This document shows, one piece after another, positions 1 through 8,900 of a DNA stretch of 10,914 nucleotides (its first letter is position 1; the number at the start of each line of letters is the position of its first letter). The translations under genes and the position numbers were made by a program. Under the pieces are notes generated by a model, which saw only the letters and a program-made list of their open reading frames with translations, had not been told where the DNA came from and did not search any database. This DNA comes from Victivallales bacterium (lineage in GTDB: Bacteria; Verrucomicrobiota; Lentisphaeria; Oligosphaerales; Oligosphaeraceae), in the NCBI GenBank assembly GCA_900771165.1, contig CAAGMX010000292.1, positions 1-10,914 on the forward strand. Reading direction: 5' to 3'.

Positions 1-790
1 AGGCGTTGGCCAGGGCGGCGACGCCTCCGGGCAGAAGATTGGCTTCCAGGGTGTCCAGCAGGGCTTCCAGCTGTTCGGGACGATGGAGGAATCTTCCTCC
101 GGCCAGGCCATTGCATAGAATCAGCGCCACGGGGGTCTCTCCCCGGAAGTGGAGGCAGTCCCCCGCCAGAAAGCGGGCCTGGATATCATGTCCTTGGGGG
201 AAACAGGGTTCCCGGGAGGGATCATGGGGGAGGTGTTGACAGGTGGCCATCCAGGCCTCCAGGGGTTCCTGGGTGACACCCAGGATTTCCCTGGCGCCGG
301 TGTGGAGGGCGGCCTCCCAGGTGCCCAACCCCACGCCGCATCCCAGGTCCAGCAGTCGCGTGGTCCGGGGGAGGAGGGGAAGCTGTCGGGGATAGCGTCC
401 TGGCCGTGTGCCGAAGCGCGGGGGATCGGCGCAGGCGCAGAGGAGGGTGGGGAGGTCCTGGGCGGAGAAGGCGCAGCGTACCCGAAAGGGATCTCCCAGT
501 TCCTCCCAGAACTCCAGGATGGTTTCCAGGGCGCCGGGGGCCAGGAGACGGGGCACCCATTCCGGGGAGGGAAGGAGCGCCCGGGCCACGTTCCGGAGAG
601 AGGCGGCATACTCCTTCCAGGGAAGAAAGGACTCCAGGCGCATCCGCAGCTCCCGGGTGGGAATCATCCCGGGGGTCCAGGCCACCCCGCTGTGGGCAAA
701 CCAGTTTTCCAGGGCCTCTCCCCAGCGTTGGTTGTGGGCATCCAGACGCCGGGAGAAGTCCGGGGCAGGGAGGAAGGGGGAGGGGATCAT
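1..790 (-). CDS. Class I SAM-dependent methyltransferase, C-terminus beyond window
   Basis: The reading frame is open for 263 codons and leaves the window without a stop, so the protein is partial. Residues 146-156 (LLDLGCGVGLG) form the SAM-binding glycine-rich motif I of class I methyltransferases. GVTQEP at 171-176 fits the acidic end of strand beta-2, GDCLHF at 210-215 the next SAM-pocket segment, ILCNGLAGGRFL at 224-235 motif IV, and LLPGGV at 252-257 the strand before the later motifs. The first 140 residues have no motif I recognise beyond FGTRPGRYPRQ at 126-136, just before motif I; together with the GLAGGRFL segment this recalls uncharacterised CheR-like bacterial methyltransferases. 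The ATG overlaps the recD stop as ATGA, which favours this start and suggests translational coupling. An AGGA lies about 11 bases upstream inside recD. The substrate cannot be inferred. A role linked to RecBCD is possible, but operon membership alone does not show it. Confidence 0.85.
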   Translation of the reverse strand, partial: MIPSPFLPAPDFSRRLDAHNQRWGEALENWFAHSGVAWTPGMIPTRELRMRLESFLPWKEYAASLRNVARALLPSPEWVPRLLAPGALETILEFWEELGDPFRVRCAFSAQDLPTLLCACADPPRFGTRPGRYPRQLPLLPRTTRLLDLGCGVGLGTWEAALHTGAREILGVTQEPLEAWMATCQHLPHDPSREPCFPQGHDIQARFLAGDCLHFRGETPVALILCNGLAGGRFLHRPEQLEALLDTLEANLLPGGVAALANA

Positions 791-2535
791 GCCTGGTCCT
801 GCGCGTCGGCTTCCTGGCAGGCCTCTGCCAGCCCGGAGACCCGTGGGAAGGTGGTGAGGATGGCCTCCTTCAGGCGTTCCTTGGGTGCCCAGATGGTGCA
901 GTCCTTTTTGGCACGGGTGATGGCCGTGTAGAGGAGATTGCGGGTGAGAAGGGGATTTTCGGTGTCCGGGAACACCACCAGGACATGGTCGTAGGAGGAG
1001 CCCTGGGACTTATGGATGGTCATGGCATAGGCGGGCTCGCACTGCTCCTGGAGCATGGCCCAGGGGAAGCCCTGGATGGTGGTCTCTCCGCTTTGGGGAT
1101 CGGCCACCCGGAAAAAGACCTGATCCCCCAGACGCACGCCGATGTCCCCGTTCTGGAGATGGGTGGCGGAATCGTTCCGGGTGTTGAGCACGGGAAGCCC
1201 CCACCTCTTCTTGCCGCAACCGAGAAGGCTCTCCATAATCTGGTTCATTTCCTCCACGCCGGTCTTCCCCTTCCGAAGGGGAGAGAGAATCTTGAATTTG
1301 TCGTGGAAGGCCAGCCAGCTCTCGGCCTCCTCCTCCGGAGAAAGTCCCTGGGATTCATTTTCCCGGGGGGGCAGGGGCATACGCCACTTCTGCCATATCT
1401 CCTTGACGGCTTTGCCCAGAGAGGCCTTCTGGAGATCTTCGCACCGGAACTTCCCCTCCTTTGGAGCAGCAAACAACCCTTCTGCCATGGCCTCGGCCTC
1501 CTCCTCCTTTTCCCGGGAGAGCAGCTGGGCAAACTCCACCAGCTCGGGGATTTCCCGGGAGCGGAAGTTATGCGCCAGGAACTGGGTGCAGTTCTTCGGC
1601 AGGATCTTGGCCAGATCTCCGAAGACCACGCCGGTTTCCACGGAATCCAGCTGATCCTTGTCTCCCAGCAGGAGAAGGCGTCCGTTTTCGGGGAGGGCAT
1701 CGGTGAGGCGTGCGAAGAGGTGGAGGTCAGCCATAGAGCCCTCGTCCAGGACCACCAAATCGTAGGGGAGCCGGTTGTCTCTGTGGAATTGGGGAAGCCC
1801 CTGCCGGGAGAGGGTGATGCCCAGGAGACGATGGAGGGTGGTGGCCTGGAGGGCTTTCAGTTTCTCCCGGGTGGCGGGATCCCCCGCCGCCAGGCCATTC
1901 TCCTCCTCCAATTCCTCCCGGAGGGAGCGCATCATCTGTCCGGCGGCCTTGCCGGTGGGGGCGCAGAGGGCCACGGACAGCTCCGGATTCCTCCGGAATT
2001 CCCAGGCCAGGATGGCCCCCAGGGTGGTGGTCTTCCCTGTGCCTGGCCCCCCTGTCAGCATGGCCAGACGATGCCCCACGCACCGGCGCACGCCCTCTAC
2101 TTGCCCCGCGGCCTCCGCTTTGGCCAATTTGGGGGACAAAGCCCGGATCTCCTCTTCCGAGGGCGGGGGAAAAATCTCATTCTTCTGGAGGCAGGCACGG
2201 ACAAATTCCCCAATGCGCCGCTCCTCTCCCCAGTGCTTGGAAAAATAGAGGAGGTGGGTCCGGGGATCCCAGAGGACGGGATGGCAGGGGTTCGCCCAGT
2301 CTTCCTGATTTGCCTTGCCCAGGAAGGGAAGGGACAGGCTCCTTTCCAGGATAGCCTCCTCCTCTTCGGTCAGCCGGTGGGCAACATTGGACTGGACCAG
2401 GGTTTCCTCGGCCAGGGTCAAGAGTAGGGAAAAGAGTCGGGGGGATTGTTTGGGAACTAGCTTACTTCTCCGAAAGAGCATGTCCACCGTTTCCGTGACG
2501 ATGGGTGAGTGTTGGCATTCGTTGTTTGGCATCAT
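787..2535 (-). CDS. recD: RecBCD subunit RecD (5'-3' helicase)
   Basis: This encodes the fast 5'-3' superfamily 1B helicase of the RecBCD (exonuclease V) complex, which unwinds double-strand break ends in the cytoplasm. The protein has 582 residues, close to the roughly 600 of E. coli RecD. The N-terminal 130 residues would contact RecC. Walker A is GGPGTGKT at 162-169, motif Ia CAPTGKAA at 191-198, and TLHRLLG follows at 233-239. Walker B is VVLDEGSM at 261-268, where DEGSM replaces the more usual DEASM. GDKDQLDSVETG at 291-302 is motif III, NGDIGV at 462-467 lies before the C-terminal motifs, AMTIHKSQGSSYD at 504-516 is motif V, and LLYTAITRAKK at 534-544 is motif VI. The gene starts 25 bases after recB ends, and its stop overlaps the methyltransferase ATG. 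ATG codons occur at both 2535 and 2532; neither has a Shine-Dalgarno sequence, and the upstream bases are pyrimidine-rich. No inactivating change is visible. Confidence 0.95.
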   Translation of the reverse strand: MMPNNECQHSPIVTETVDMLFRRSKLVPKQSPRLFSLLLTLAEETLVQSNVAHRLTEEEEAILERSLSLPFLGKANQEDWANPCHPVLWDPRTHLLYFSKHWGEERRIGEFVRACLQKNEIFPPPSEEEIRALSPKLAKAEAAGQVEGVRRCVGHRLAMLTGGPGTGKTTTLGAILAWEFRRNPELSVALCAPTGKAAGQMMRSLREELEEENGLAAGDPATREKLKALQATTLHRLLGITLSRQGLPQFHRDNRLPYDLVVLDEGSMADLHLFARLTDALPENGRLLLLGDKDQLDSVETGVVFGDLAKILPKNCTQFLAHNFRSREIPELVEFAQLLSREKEEEAEAMAEGLFAAPKEGKFRCEDLQKASLGKAVKEIWQKWRMPLPPRENESQGLSPEEEAESWLAFHDKFKILSPLRKGKTGVEEMNQIMESLLGCGKKRWGLPVLNTRNDSATHLQNGDIGVRLGDQVFFRVADPQSGETTIQGFPWAMLQEQCEPAYAMTIHKSQGSSYDHVLVVFPDTENPLLTRNLLYTAITRAKKDCTIWAPKERLKEAILTTFPRVSGLAEACQEADAQDQA

Positions 2536-2550
2536 GGGTGTGGGGTAGGG

Positions 2551-2558
2551 GGAAAGGG
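2551..2558 (-). promoter_or_regulatory. CCCTTTCC octamer upstream of recD
   Basis: On the minus strand, CCCTTTCC ends 15 bases before the recD ATG and begins a C/T-rich run across the recB-recD gap, where a purine-rich ribosome binding site would be expected. The same octamer precedes recB and recC at nearly the same distance. Its role is unknown. It could be a binding site on the RNA, for example for ribosomal protein S1 or a regulator, or just compositional bias. Confidence 0.4.
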
Positions 2559-2560
2559 AG

Positions 2561-5500
2561 TTAGCCCTGGGAACCGATGGGAGCCAGAGTATCGTAGAGA
2601 GCTTGGGTCAGGGCGAAGTCCGGCCGGCCGGCATAGAAGCCATGATGTCGCTCCTCCTTCCGGTCCTTCTGTCCTTTCCGAATGCCCCGCAGGAAGCAGT
2701 AGACGACCCCGCCGAAGAGGGCATCATAACTTTCTGGGGTGAGGCTCCAGTTGGGGTTCCTGTGCTGGTAGGCGTGAAGGAAAGCCACGGTGTAGAAGAG
2801 GTATTGGAGGGTGTACTGATTCTTTTCCATCTCCTTTCCCATGCCTTCCCGGGAGAAGCTCTCTCGTTTTCCCTCCAGGATGTTGGTCTTCCAGTCCACG
2901 ATGTAGTATTTCCCGTCGCGTCGGAACAGGAGGTCGATGGTGCCATTGAAAATCCATCGCTCTTTCTCGTGGGAGAAGGAGAAACGGGCGAGGTCGATTC
3001 CTAACTTGTGGTCTTTCAATTGTCGATTCAGTGTGTTCAGGGACGCGGCATTCGGGAGGCGGTATTCAAAGGGGAATTCGCTTTGTCGCTGTTCCTGGGA
3101 AATGTCCTTTAGAGAGAAGGCGAGGTCTTTGTCTTCCGGGGATTTGGGATCGGGGAGAGGCGTTTCCATCACCCCCTCCAGCATCTCCTGGAAGGCCTTT
3201 GCCCGGCTCTCTTTCTCCTCTTCGGAGAGGGTGGCGGGGAATTGGGCGTAATTCTCCAATTTGCTGAGCCAGAGACCCTTTTGCTCGGCCACCGGCTGGG
3301 TGAAGTCCAGTTCCTCCAAGATTTCATGCCAGCAAGTGCCTGCCCGGGCGCCCCGGGGAAAGCGGAAGATGAGATCCTCTTCGGGAGCAGGACTCTCCTC
3401 CTGGGAGGCATCGGAGGAACTCTCCAGGGGATTGTCCAAGGCATCCTCCCGGTCCTCCACTTCCTGCGGCTCCTCTTCGGCCTGTTGCCCCTCCTTTCCG
3501 ATCTGCCTATGCTCCCCTTTCTTGCTCAAGGTGGAAAAACTGCAGGAACGCAGGCCCCGGGGCAGGGAAATGTCCTCCGGAAATTCCTGAGCCGTAGGAG
3601 AGGAGGCGTCGGCCTCTTTCCCAGAAGACAGGGTGTTGCCCTTGGGGGCTTCCTGAAGCCAGGAGAGGAAGTCGTTGGCGCCTTCTTTCGTTACCGTAAA
3701 GGAGGGGAGAAAGCCTTCTCCCAAGGTGGAGTGGAGGGATCCGGAGACGGGGGGTCTTCCTTCCAGGAGGCGGCAGAGGAATTTCGCCCGGGTGACGGCC
3801 ACATAGAAGAGACGGAGGTTTTCTTGGCAGTCCTCTTCTGTGCTCTTTGCTTTCGCTTCCTCTCTCTCCCCCATGTCGTAGTGGGCTTCCCAGGTTCCAT
3901 TGTGCTCCACGTGGTGACGGCCGTTGTCTTCGGGGGACTGGGAGAGGATTCCTTGGACGTAGACCATGGGGAATTCCAGACCCTTGCTCTTGTGGATGGT
4001 CAGAAGCTGCACGGCATCCTCCTCTGAGGTGAGGCCCAGGGGATATTTTTCTGCCTCTTTTTCCGCATTTTGGATTCTTTCCTTGAGGAATTTCATCACT
4101 CCTTCCGGCCCCAGACGTTGGGAGAGGGCGGCTTGTTGAAGGGCATCCCGGAGTTGCTCATAGGTGGCCAGGGATTGCTGGCCCTCCCTTTGGCATAGGA
4201 TTTGGGCCAGGGTAATCTCAGGATCCCTTCCCAGGGTTTCCAGGGGTTCCTTGCCCAGATAATTCTGCAGGGGAGCGTAGAGGAATTGGGTGAACATGGC
4301 GGAGAAGGAGGCTTTCTGCCAGATTTCCTGGAGTTCCCGGAGTTTCTGCGACAGGGGAAGGTCTTGCCGGGAGAGGGAGAGCAGCTCTTTGGCGTTGAAG
4401 GCGGGAAAGAAGGGAGAAAGGAGGAAACGCATCCCCTGGGAAGCATCCCCCGGAGACCGGACCGCCTTCAGACAGTGTTGGAGTTCCTGCGTCTCCCGGG
4501 TGCCAAAGAGGGAGGTGGATTGATAAAGGACACAGGGAATGCCTTCCCCTTTCAGGATTTCCGCCGCCTCCCCTAAGGCTTTGTTTTTCGTGCCAAGGAG
4601 GGCGAAGTCGCTGTATCTCAGGTCTCGCCTTTTCCCGTTCTCCCGAAGGGAAAATTTGCCTTCTTGGACCATGGCCTGGATTTCTTTCCCCATCTGCTGG
4701 AAGGCGTTCATCTTGTTTCCACAGAAACTTTCGTTGAGGAGGGAACGGGTGTCGGTGACGACTTCTCCGCCCCGGTAGAGATGGGGTACGGCGCTGTCCT
4801 CTTCCCGGTGGGGGATCTGAATTTCCGGGAAGGAAATCTCTTCCAATCCAAAGAAATTTTCCCGACTTTCCCGCAGGGTGTTCAGAGCTTGGAGGAACTC
4901 CGGGGAGGAACGCCAATTGCAGGTCAGCTGGCGTTTCTCTCCCTCCTGGGTGGCATCCAAGTAGGTATAGACGTCCCCCCGGCGGAAGGCGTAAATGGCC
5001 TGCTTGGGATCCCCGATAAGGAACATCCCTCGGCCGGTTGCTCCCTCCAAGCCCTCCCGGAAGGCCAGGGTGAAGATGCTGTTCTGGATGTCGTCCGTGT
5101 CCTGGAATTCATCCACGAAGACGTATCGGAATTGCTGCCGGATGACCTCCCGGAAGTTTTGCCCCCTGTGGGGATCCTGGAGGCATCTCTCCATCACCGT
5201 CAGAAGATCATCGTAGGTCAACATCCCCTTCTCCTCCTTGATGTTGGCAAATTGCTCCTCTCCATAGGCCAGGGCGGCCCGCATGACCAAATTCTTGTAG
5301 GAGACTTTGGCCTGCTCCTCCTCCTCTTGGGCCAACAGGGCTTCCCGACGCCGGAGCTCCCCCTCAAGATTCTCTGGGAGTTCGCACCCCTCCGGCCAGT
5401 CAATGTTTTTCTTGCCCAGGAGGGGCTTCGTGTTGCCCAGGAATGCCTCCGGGGTGAGACCCAGTTCCGCCCAAAGGGAAAGTCTCTGGTCAGAACTCCC

Positions 5501-5941
5501 GTAGATGAATTTGCGATAGAAGTCCCGGCAGATTTCTTGGAGGAGCTCATCGGAGGTTCCCGCCAGTTCCAGACCATCTCGGAGTCCGCTTTCCAAGGTG
5601 TGGTCTTGGAGCATCCGGCGACAGAAGCCATGGATGGTGAAGACGGGAGCGTTGTCAAAGTCTGCCAGGGCCTTGCGGCAGCGCCCCATCCCCTCCTTTC
5701 GTTCCTGGTGTTTCGCCAGCCACTCCTCCAATTCCTTTTGGAGTCGGGTGTACAGTTCTTTGGTGGCGGCTTCGGTGAAGGTGACCACCAGAATTTGGCT
5801 CACTTCCGCCTTGCCCTCCAGGATAAGCCGCAGGTAGAGTTTGGTGATGTTGTAGGTCTTGCCTGTGCCGGCTCCCGCCTCAATGACGTGGAGTCCGTCC
5901 AAGGAAACGGCATCGGGGTTCAATTCAGGAATGGGGTTCAT
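2561..5941 (-). CDS. recB: RecBCD subunit RecB (3'-5' helicase and nuclease)
   Basis: This encodes the 3'-5' superfamily 1A helicase and nuclease subunit of RecBCD, which processes break ends and, in characterised enzymes, loads RecA after Chi. The protein has 1126 residues, against 1180 in E. coli. Helicase motifs run in the normal order: Walker A AGAGTGKT (22-29), Ia LVVTFTEAATKEL (51-63), FTIHGFCRRML (101-111), Walker B VFVDEFQDTD (274-283), III LIGDPKQAIYAFRRGD (308-323), IV LTCNWRSS (339-346), V LLTIHKSKGLEFP (646-658) and VI LFYVAVTRAK (711-720). An acidic, low-complexity linker at about 808-856 leads to the nuclease domain. There GTCWHEILEEL at 868-878 supplies the first His (H872), TIDLLF the Asp D1003, and IVDWKTN the Asp-Lys pair D1016/K1018, followed by a QYLFY helix (1046-1050). 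The nuclease therefore looks intact. The gene lies 45 bases after recC and 25 before recD, with no ptrA-like gene between as in E. coli. The start gives the expected distance to Walker A; no Shine-Dalgarno is seen. Confidence 0.97.
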   Translation of the reverse strand: MNPIPELNPDAVSLDGLHVIEAGAGTGKTYNITKLYLRLILEGKAEVSQILVVTFTEAATKELYTRLQKELEEWLAKHQERKEGMGRCRKALADFDNAPVFTIHGFCRRMLQDHTLESGLRDGLELAGTSDELLQEICRDFYRKFIYGSSDQRLSLWAELGLTPEAFLGNTKPLLGKKNIDWPEGCELPENLEGELRRREALLAQEEEEQAKVSYKNLVMRAALAYGEEQFANIKEEKGMLTYDDLLTVMERCLQDPHRGQNFREVIRQQFRYVFVDEFQDTDDIQNSIFTLAFREGLEGATGRGMFLIGDPKQAIYAFRRGDVYTYLDATQEGEKRQLTCNWRSSPEFLQALNTLRESRENFFGLEEISFPEIQIPHREEDSAVPHLYRGGEVVTDTRSLLNESFCGNKMNAFQQMGKEIQAMVQEGKFSLRENGKRRDLRYSDFALLGTKNKALGEAAEILKGEGIPCVLYQSTSLFGTRETQELQHCLKAVRSPGDASQGMRFLLSPFFPAFNAKELLSLSRQDLPLSQKLRELQEIWQKASFSAMFTQFLYAPLQNYLGKEPLETLGRDPEITLAQILCQREGQQSLATYEQLRDALQQAALSQRLGPEGVMKFLKERIQNAEKEAEKYPLGLTSEEDAVQLLTIHKSKGLEFPMVYVQGILSQSPEDNGRHHVEHNGTWEAHYDMGEREEAKAKSTEEDCQENLRLFYVAVTRAKFLCRLLEGRPPVSGSLHSTLGEGFLPSFTVTKEGANDFLSWLQEAPKGNTLSSGKEADASSPTAQEFPEDISLPRGLRSCSFSTLSKKGEHRQIGKEGQQAEEEPQEVEDREDALDNPLESSSDASQEESPAPEEDLIFRFPRGARAGTCWHEILEELDFTQPVAEQKGLWLSKLENYAQFPATLSEEEKESRAKAFQEMLEGVMETPLPDPKSPEDKDLAFSLKDISQEQRQSEFPFEYRLPNAASLNTLNRQLKDHKLGIDLARFSFSHEKERWIFNGTIDLLFRRDGKYYIVDWKTNILEGKRESFSREGMGKEMEKNQYTLQYLFYTVAFLHAYQHRNPNWSLTPESYDALFGGVVYCFLRGIRKGQKDRKEERHHGFYAGRPDFALTQALYDTLAPIGSQG

Positions 5942-5959
5942 AGGGATACCATCAAAAAA

Positions 5960-5967
5960 GGAAAGGG
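5960..5967 (-). promoter_or_regulatory. CCCTTTCC octamer upstream of recB
   Basis: On the minus strand, CCCTTTCC lies in the recC-recB gap and ends 18 bases before the recB ATG. It is followed by a T run and GATGGTATCCCT, with no AGGAG-like sequence. It matches the octamers upstream of recD and recC. Function is unknown. Confidence 0.4.
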
Positions 5968-5986
5968 GGCTGCCAGGAGAATACGG

Positions 5987-8900
5987 CTACTTCCAGGGGA
6001 ATTTCGGGGGCAGGAAGGAGGCGATGGTCTTGAGGGAGGTCAACAGTTCTTCTTGGGAATAGTCCGGGAAATATTGTTCGGGGGACAGTTCTGAGAAATC
6101 GAACACCCGGGTTCTGGGTTTGTTGGCTTTCTGGAGAAGAGCCACCGTGACAGTCTGGGGTTCTTGCCAGGAGCGGCAATAGAAGCCTACGAGGGTTTCC
6201 AAAAGGGCTTTGGCGTCTCCGGGAGGAGGCGGAGCGGGAATCTCCACCGTTTCTCGGGGGTTGGCAAAGGAGAAGGCGATGGCGGGGATGGAGTCTCCCT
6301 GGGTGGCTTCCCAGAGAAGGCGTTCCAGGTAAGCTAGGAGGCGGTGCTTGTCGGAGATATTCTCTCCATAGCAAACATGGAGCAACTTCTTCCTGGCCAC
6401 CAGGCAAGTGCCCCGGAGGGAGACGCAGCAGGAGCTTTCCCCGCTCCCGGGAATCTCTAGGGGAAGTTCCAGGGAGTGCTCCTCCGCTTCCCAGTATCCC
6501 TGTTCCTCCAAGGCTTCTTTGTCAAGGCTTTTGTACTCCTGAAAGGTCTTCTCCCCAAGAAGGCCGAAGGGCAGAAGATCCCGCGCCCGCAATTCTTTCT
6601 CCATATTTGCCCAGACGGAATCGTCTCCCCCATCATTTTCAGTAAGTGAACGGAGCCGACGGGCCAGGAGTTTCCGGCAAGCGGACTTTTCCAACCCATC
6701 GGACTTCAAGGGTTCCTGATCTTCGGGGAGGACATCGTCTTCCTCAGGGAGGCAGCCCAGGGCGTGCCGACGGAAGGCCTCCACCCCGTTTTCCAGGAAG
6801 GTCTCCAGCTCCCACAGAGTAAGCACGGGATTGGAGGGGCGTAGGGAGGGGGAGGGGGGAAGCGTCTTGAGGGAGGGTGGGGCAGGGGAGAGCCCTGTGC
6901 GGGCGGAGGGGGCGTCGAAGGAAAAGAAGGAGAGGAGGGAGGCGGGATTGCCCTGGAAGTTTCTGGGGTCGAAGCTGTTCAGGGGATGGCGGACGTCAAG
7001 AGGCGGCTGTTCCTTTCTATCCTGCAGGAGTTTTTTTGCGTAGTCCTGGAGTTGTTTCACCACCATGGCGGGCGGCTGCTCCTTTCCATCCTCCTGGAAA
7101 GCCTGGTAGAAAAGGATGAGCTTTTCCCGGGTCGCCAGGAGAGTCTCCAGGAAGATGTAGCGATCTTCCGCCGCCTTGGAGCGGACGAAGTAGGGCAGGA
7201 GGTCAGCTTGGTTCAGCAGGCTGAAATCCTGGTGGGGATCCCGGCGGGGGAAGGCTCCCTGATCCATTCCCAGGAGAACGATGATTTTGCAAGGGATTCC
7301 CCGCATGGGCATGAGGGAGCAGCAGGTGATTTTTCCCGCCAGGAAGGAGGGGGAGCCTCCGCTGGTGGTGGCGGCCTCCAGCATTCCCTGGAGGATGCTG
7401 GTCATCAGAGGGCGGGAGATCAGAAGGGCGTCGGCCTTGGCCAATTTCCCATTCTCCTCCCACAGCTGGAACTGCTTGCGCAGGGCGGAGAATTCCGCCG
7501 TGTTCTGGCTGTCTTCCAGGAAGAACCGCTCCAGGATTTCCTGGAGGAGTTGATGCCACTGGGAGAGGGTGCGCCCCTGGGGCTTGTTCTGCAATTCCTC
7601 AGAGGTGCGGTGAAGTTCCTGTAACAGACGGGAGAGATTGCCCAGAGTCTGACGGCTGTTGCCCTCGGTGGAGGTGACGGGCAGGGGAAGCAGGCCCCCG
7701 AAGGCGGGGTGCTGATCCTCTTCGTTGGCAGGAAGTTCCATGACTTCCGCCAACAGCATCCGATCCAGGGCCTTTCGCCAGGTGAACTCCTCCTGCTCCG
7801 GACTGACGCCCTCTATGCCCCGACGGGCAAAGTCCTTTTGCCGGCTCTCGCCGTCGTAGCCCAGGTGCACACGCCCCTCCCGAAGCCATTGGCGGAGGTC
7901 GGAGACGGCTTCGGGAGAGAAGCCGAAGCGCTGACAGAAGGGCTGGGAGTCCAGCAGGGCGTCAATCCAGGAGAAGGCGAAGCCGCTCTCCGGCAGCTGG
8001 AGAATCTTGAGGAAGGTCTCCGCCAGAAGATTGGTCTGGCGAAGGGTGCGGTCGGTGACGGCATAGCGTCCCTTCAGGGGAGAGGCGTCGAAGACGGCCT
8101 TGATGGCGGGGGCAAACTGGGTGATGTCTGGCGCCATGACCAGGATGTCGTTCAAGGTGAGGACGGATTCGCTTCCCTGGCTGTTGTGGGTCTTCAGAAG
8201 ATGGAGGAGGAGGTCCCGCAGAACTTCCACCTGGCGTCGGGGAGTGTGGCAGAGATGGAAGGTCAGGGAGTCGTCGATGTCCCGGAAGGGGGCGCCTTCC
8301 GGGGCGGGAACGTTGTTCCGCACTTGCTCCTGGATGGCCTGGAGAAGGGTGGCGGGTGGGGACGACGCCCCGGCATTCTCCTCTTCCTCGCCCGAAAGAA
8401 GCCCCTCCTCCACCAAAAGATTGAAGAAATCCTGGGCCTGGCGGGCGTTGTCCGCCAACAGATTGTTTTGGTAAAAGCCGTCTTCCACCTTTTTCGACGA
8501 GCGGTTGTCACCCCAGAACTCCCGGCAGGGACCATGATAGTAGAAGTTCACTTCTCCCCCTTGGCTGTATTGTTTCAGGAGCTGGAGGTAGGGCGGGGGC
8601 ATCATGGTGGCCCCGAAGATGGTGATGGGGGGCAGGGATTTCCCTGAAGTCTCAGGGGAACCCTTCAGGACGTGGTCCATGGCCTCTGCCAGGGAACATC
8701 CCCCCAGGTGCTCGTGGAGCTTGTGCCAGAGAAGGGGTTGCCAGTGAAGCTTCTTGTTCAGAGATGTCTTCTCTTTTTCCAGGGCATACGTGAGGGAGCT
8801 TCCCTTGGCCCAGGCGGATAGGGTGTGGGGCAAATAGCTCTGGTATTGGTCAAAGAGAAGGGCGATTCTGCCGGCAAAGGAATAGAGGCGCGGCTCCTGG

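Noticed and set aside
406..2427. 673-codon open frame on the plus strand opposite recD
   Set aside because: It lies antisense to recD, which has every helicase motif. Its sequence is low-complexity, rich in Gly, Leu and Pro, with no domain, as expected from GC-rich codon bias on the opposite strand.
4664..6094. 476-codon open frame on the plus strand opposite recB
   Set aside because: It is antisense to the N-terminal half of RecB and runs across the recB-recC gap. No domain or ribosome binding site supports it.
7709..8647. 312-codon open frame on the plus strand opposite recC
   Set aside because: It is fully antisense to conserved RecC blocks, and its composition looks like a shadow frame.
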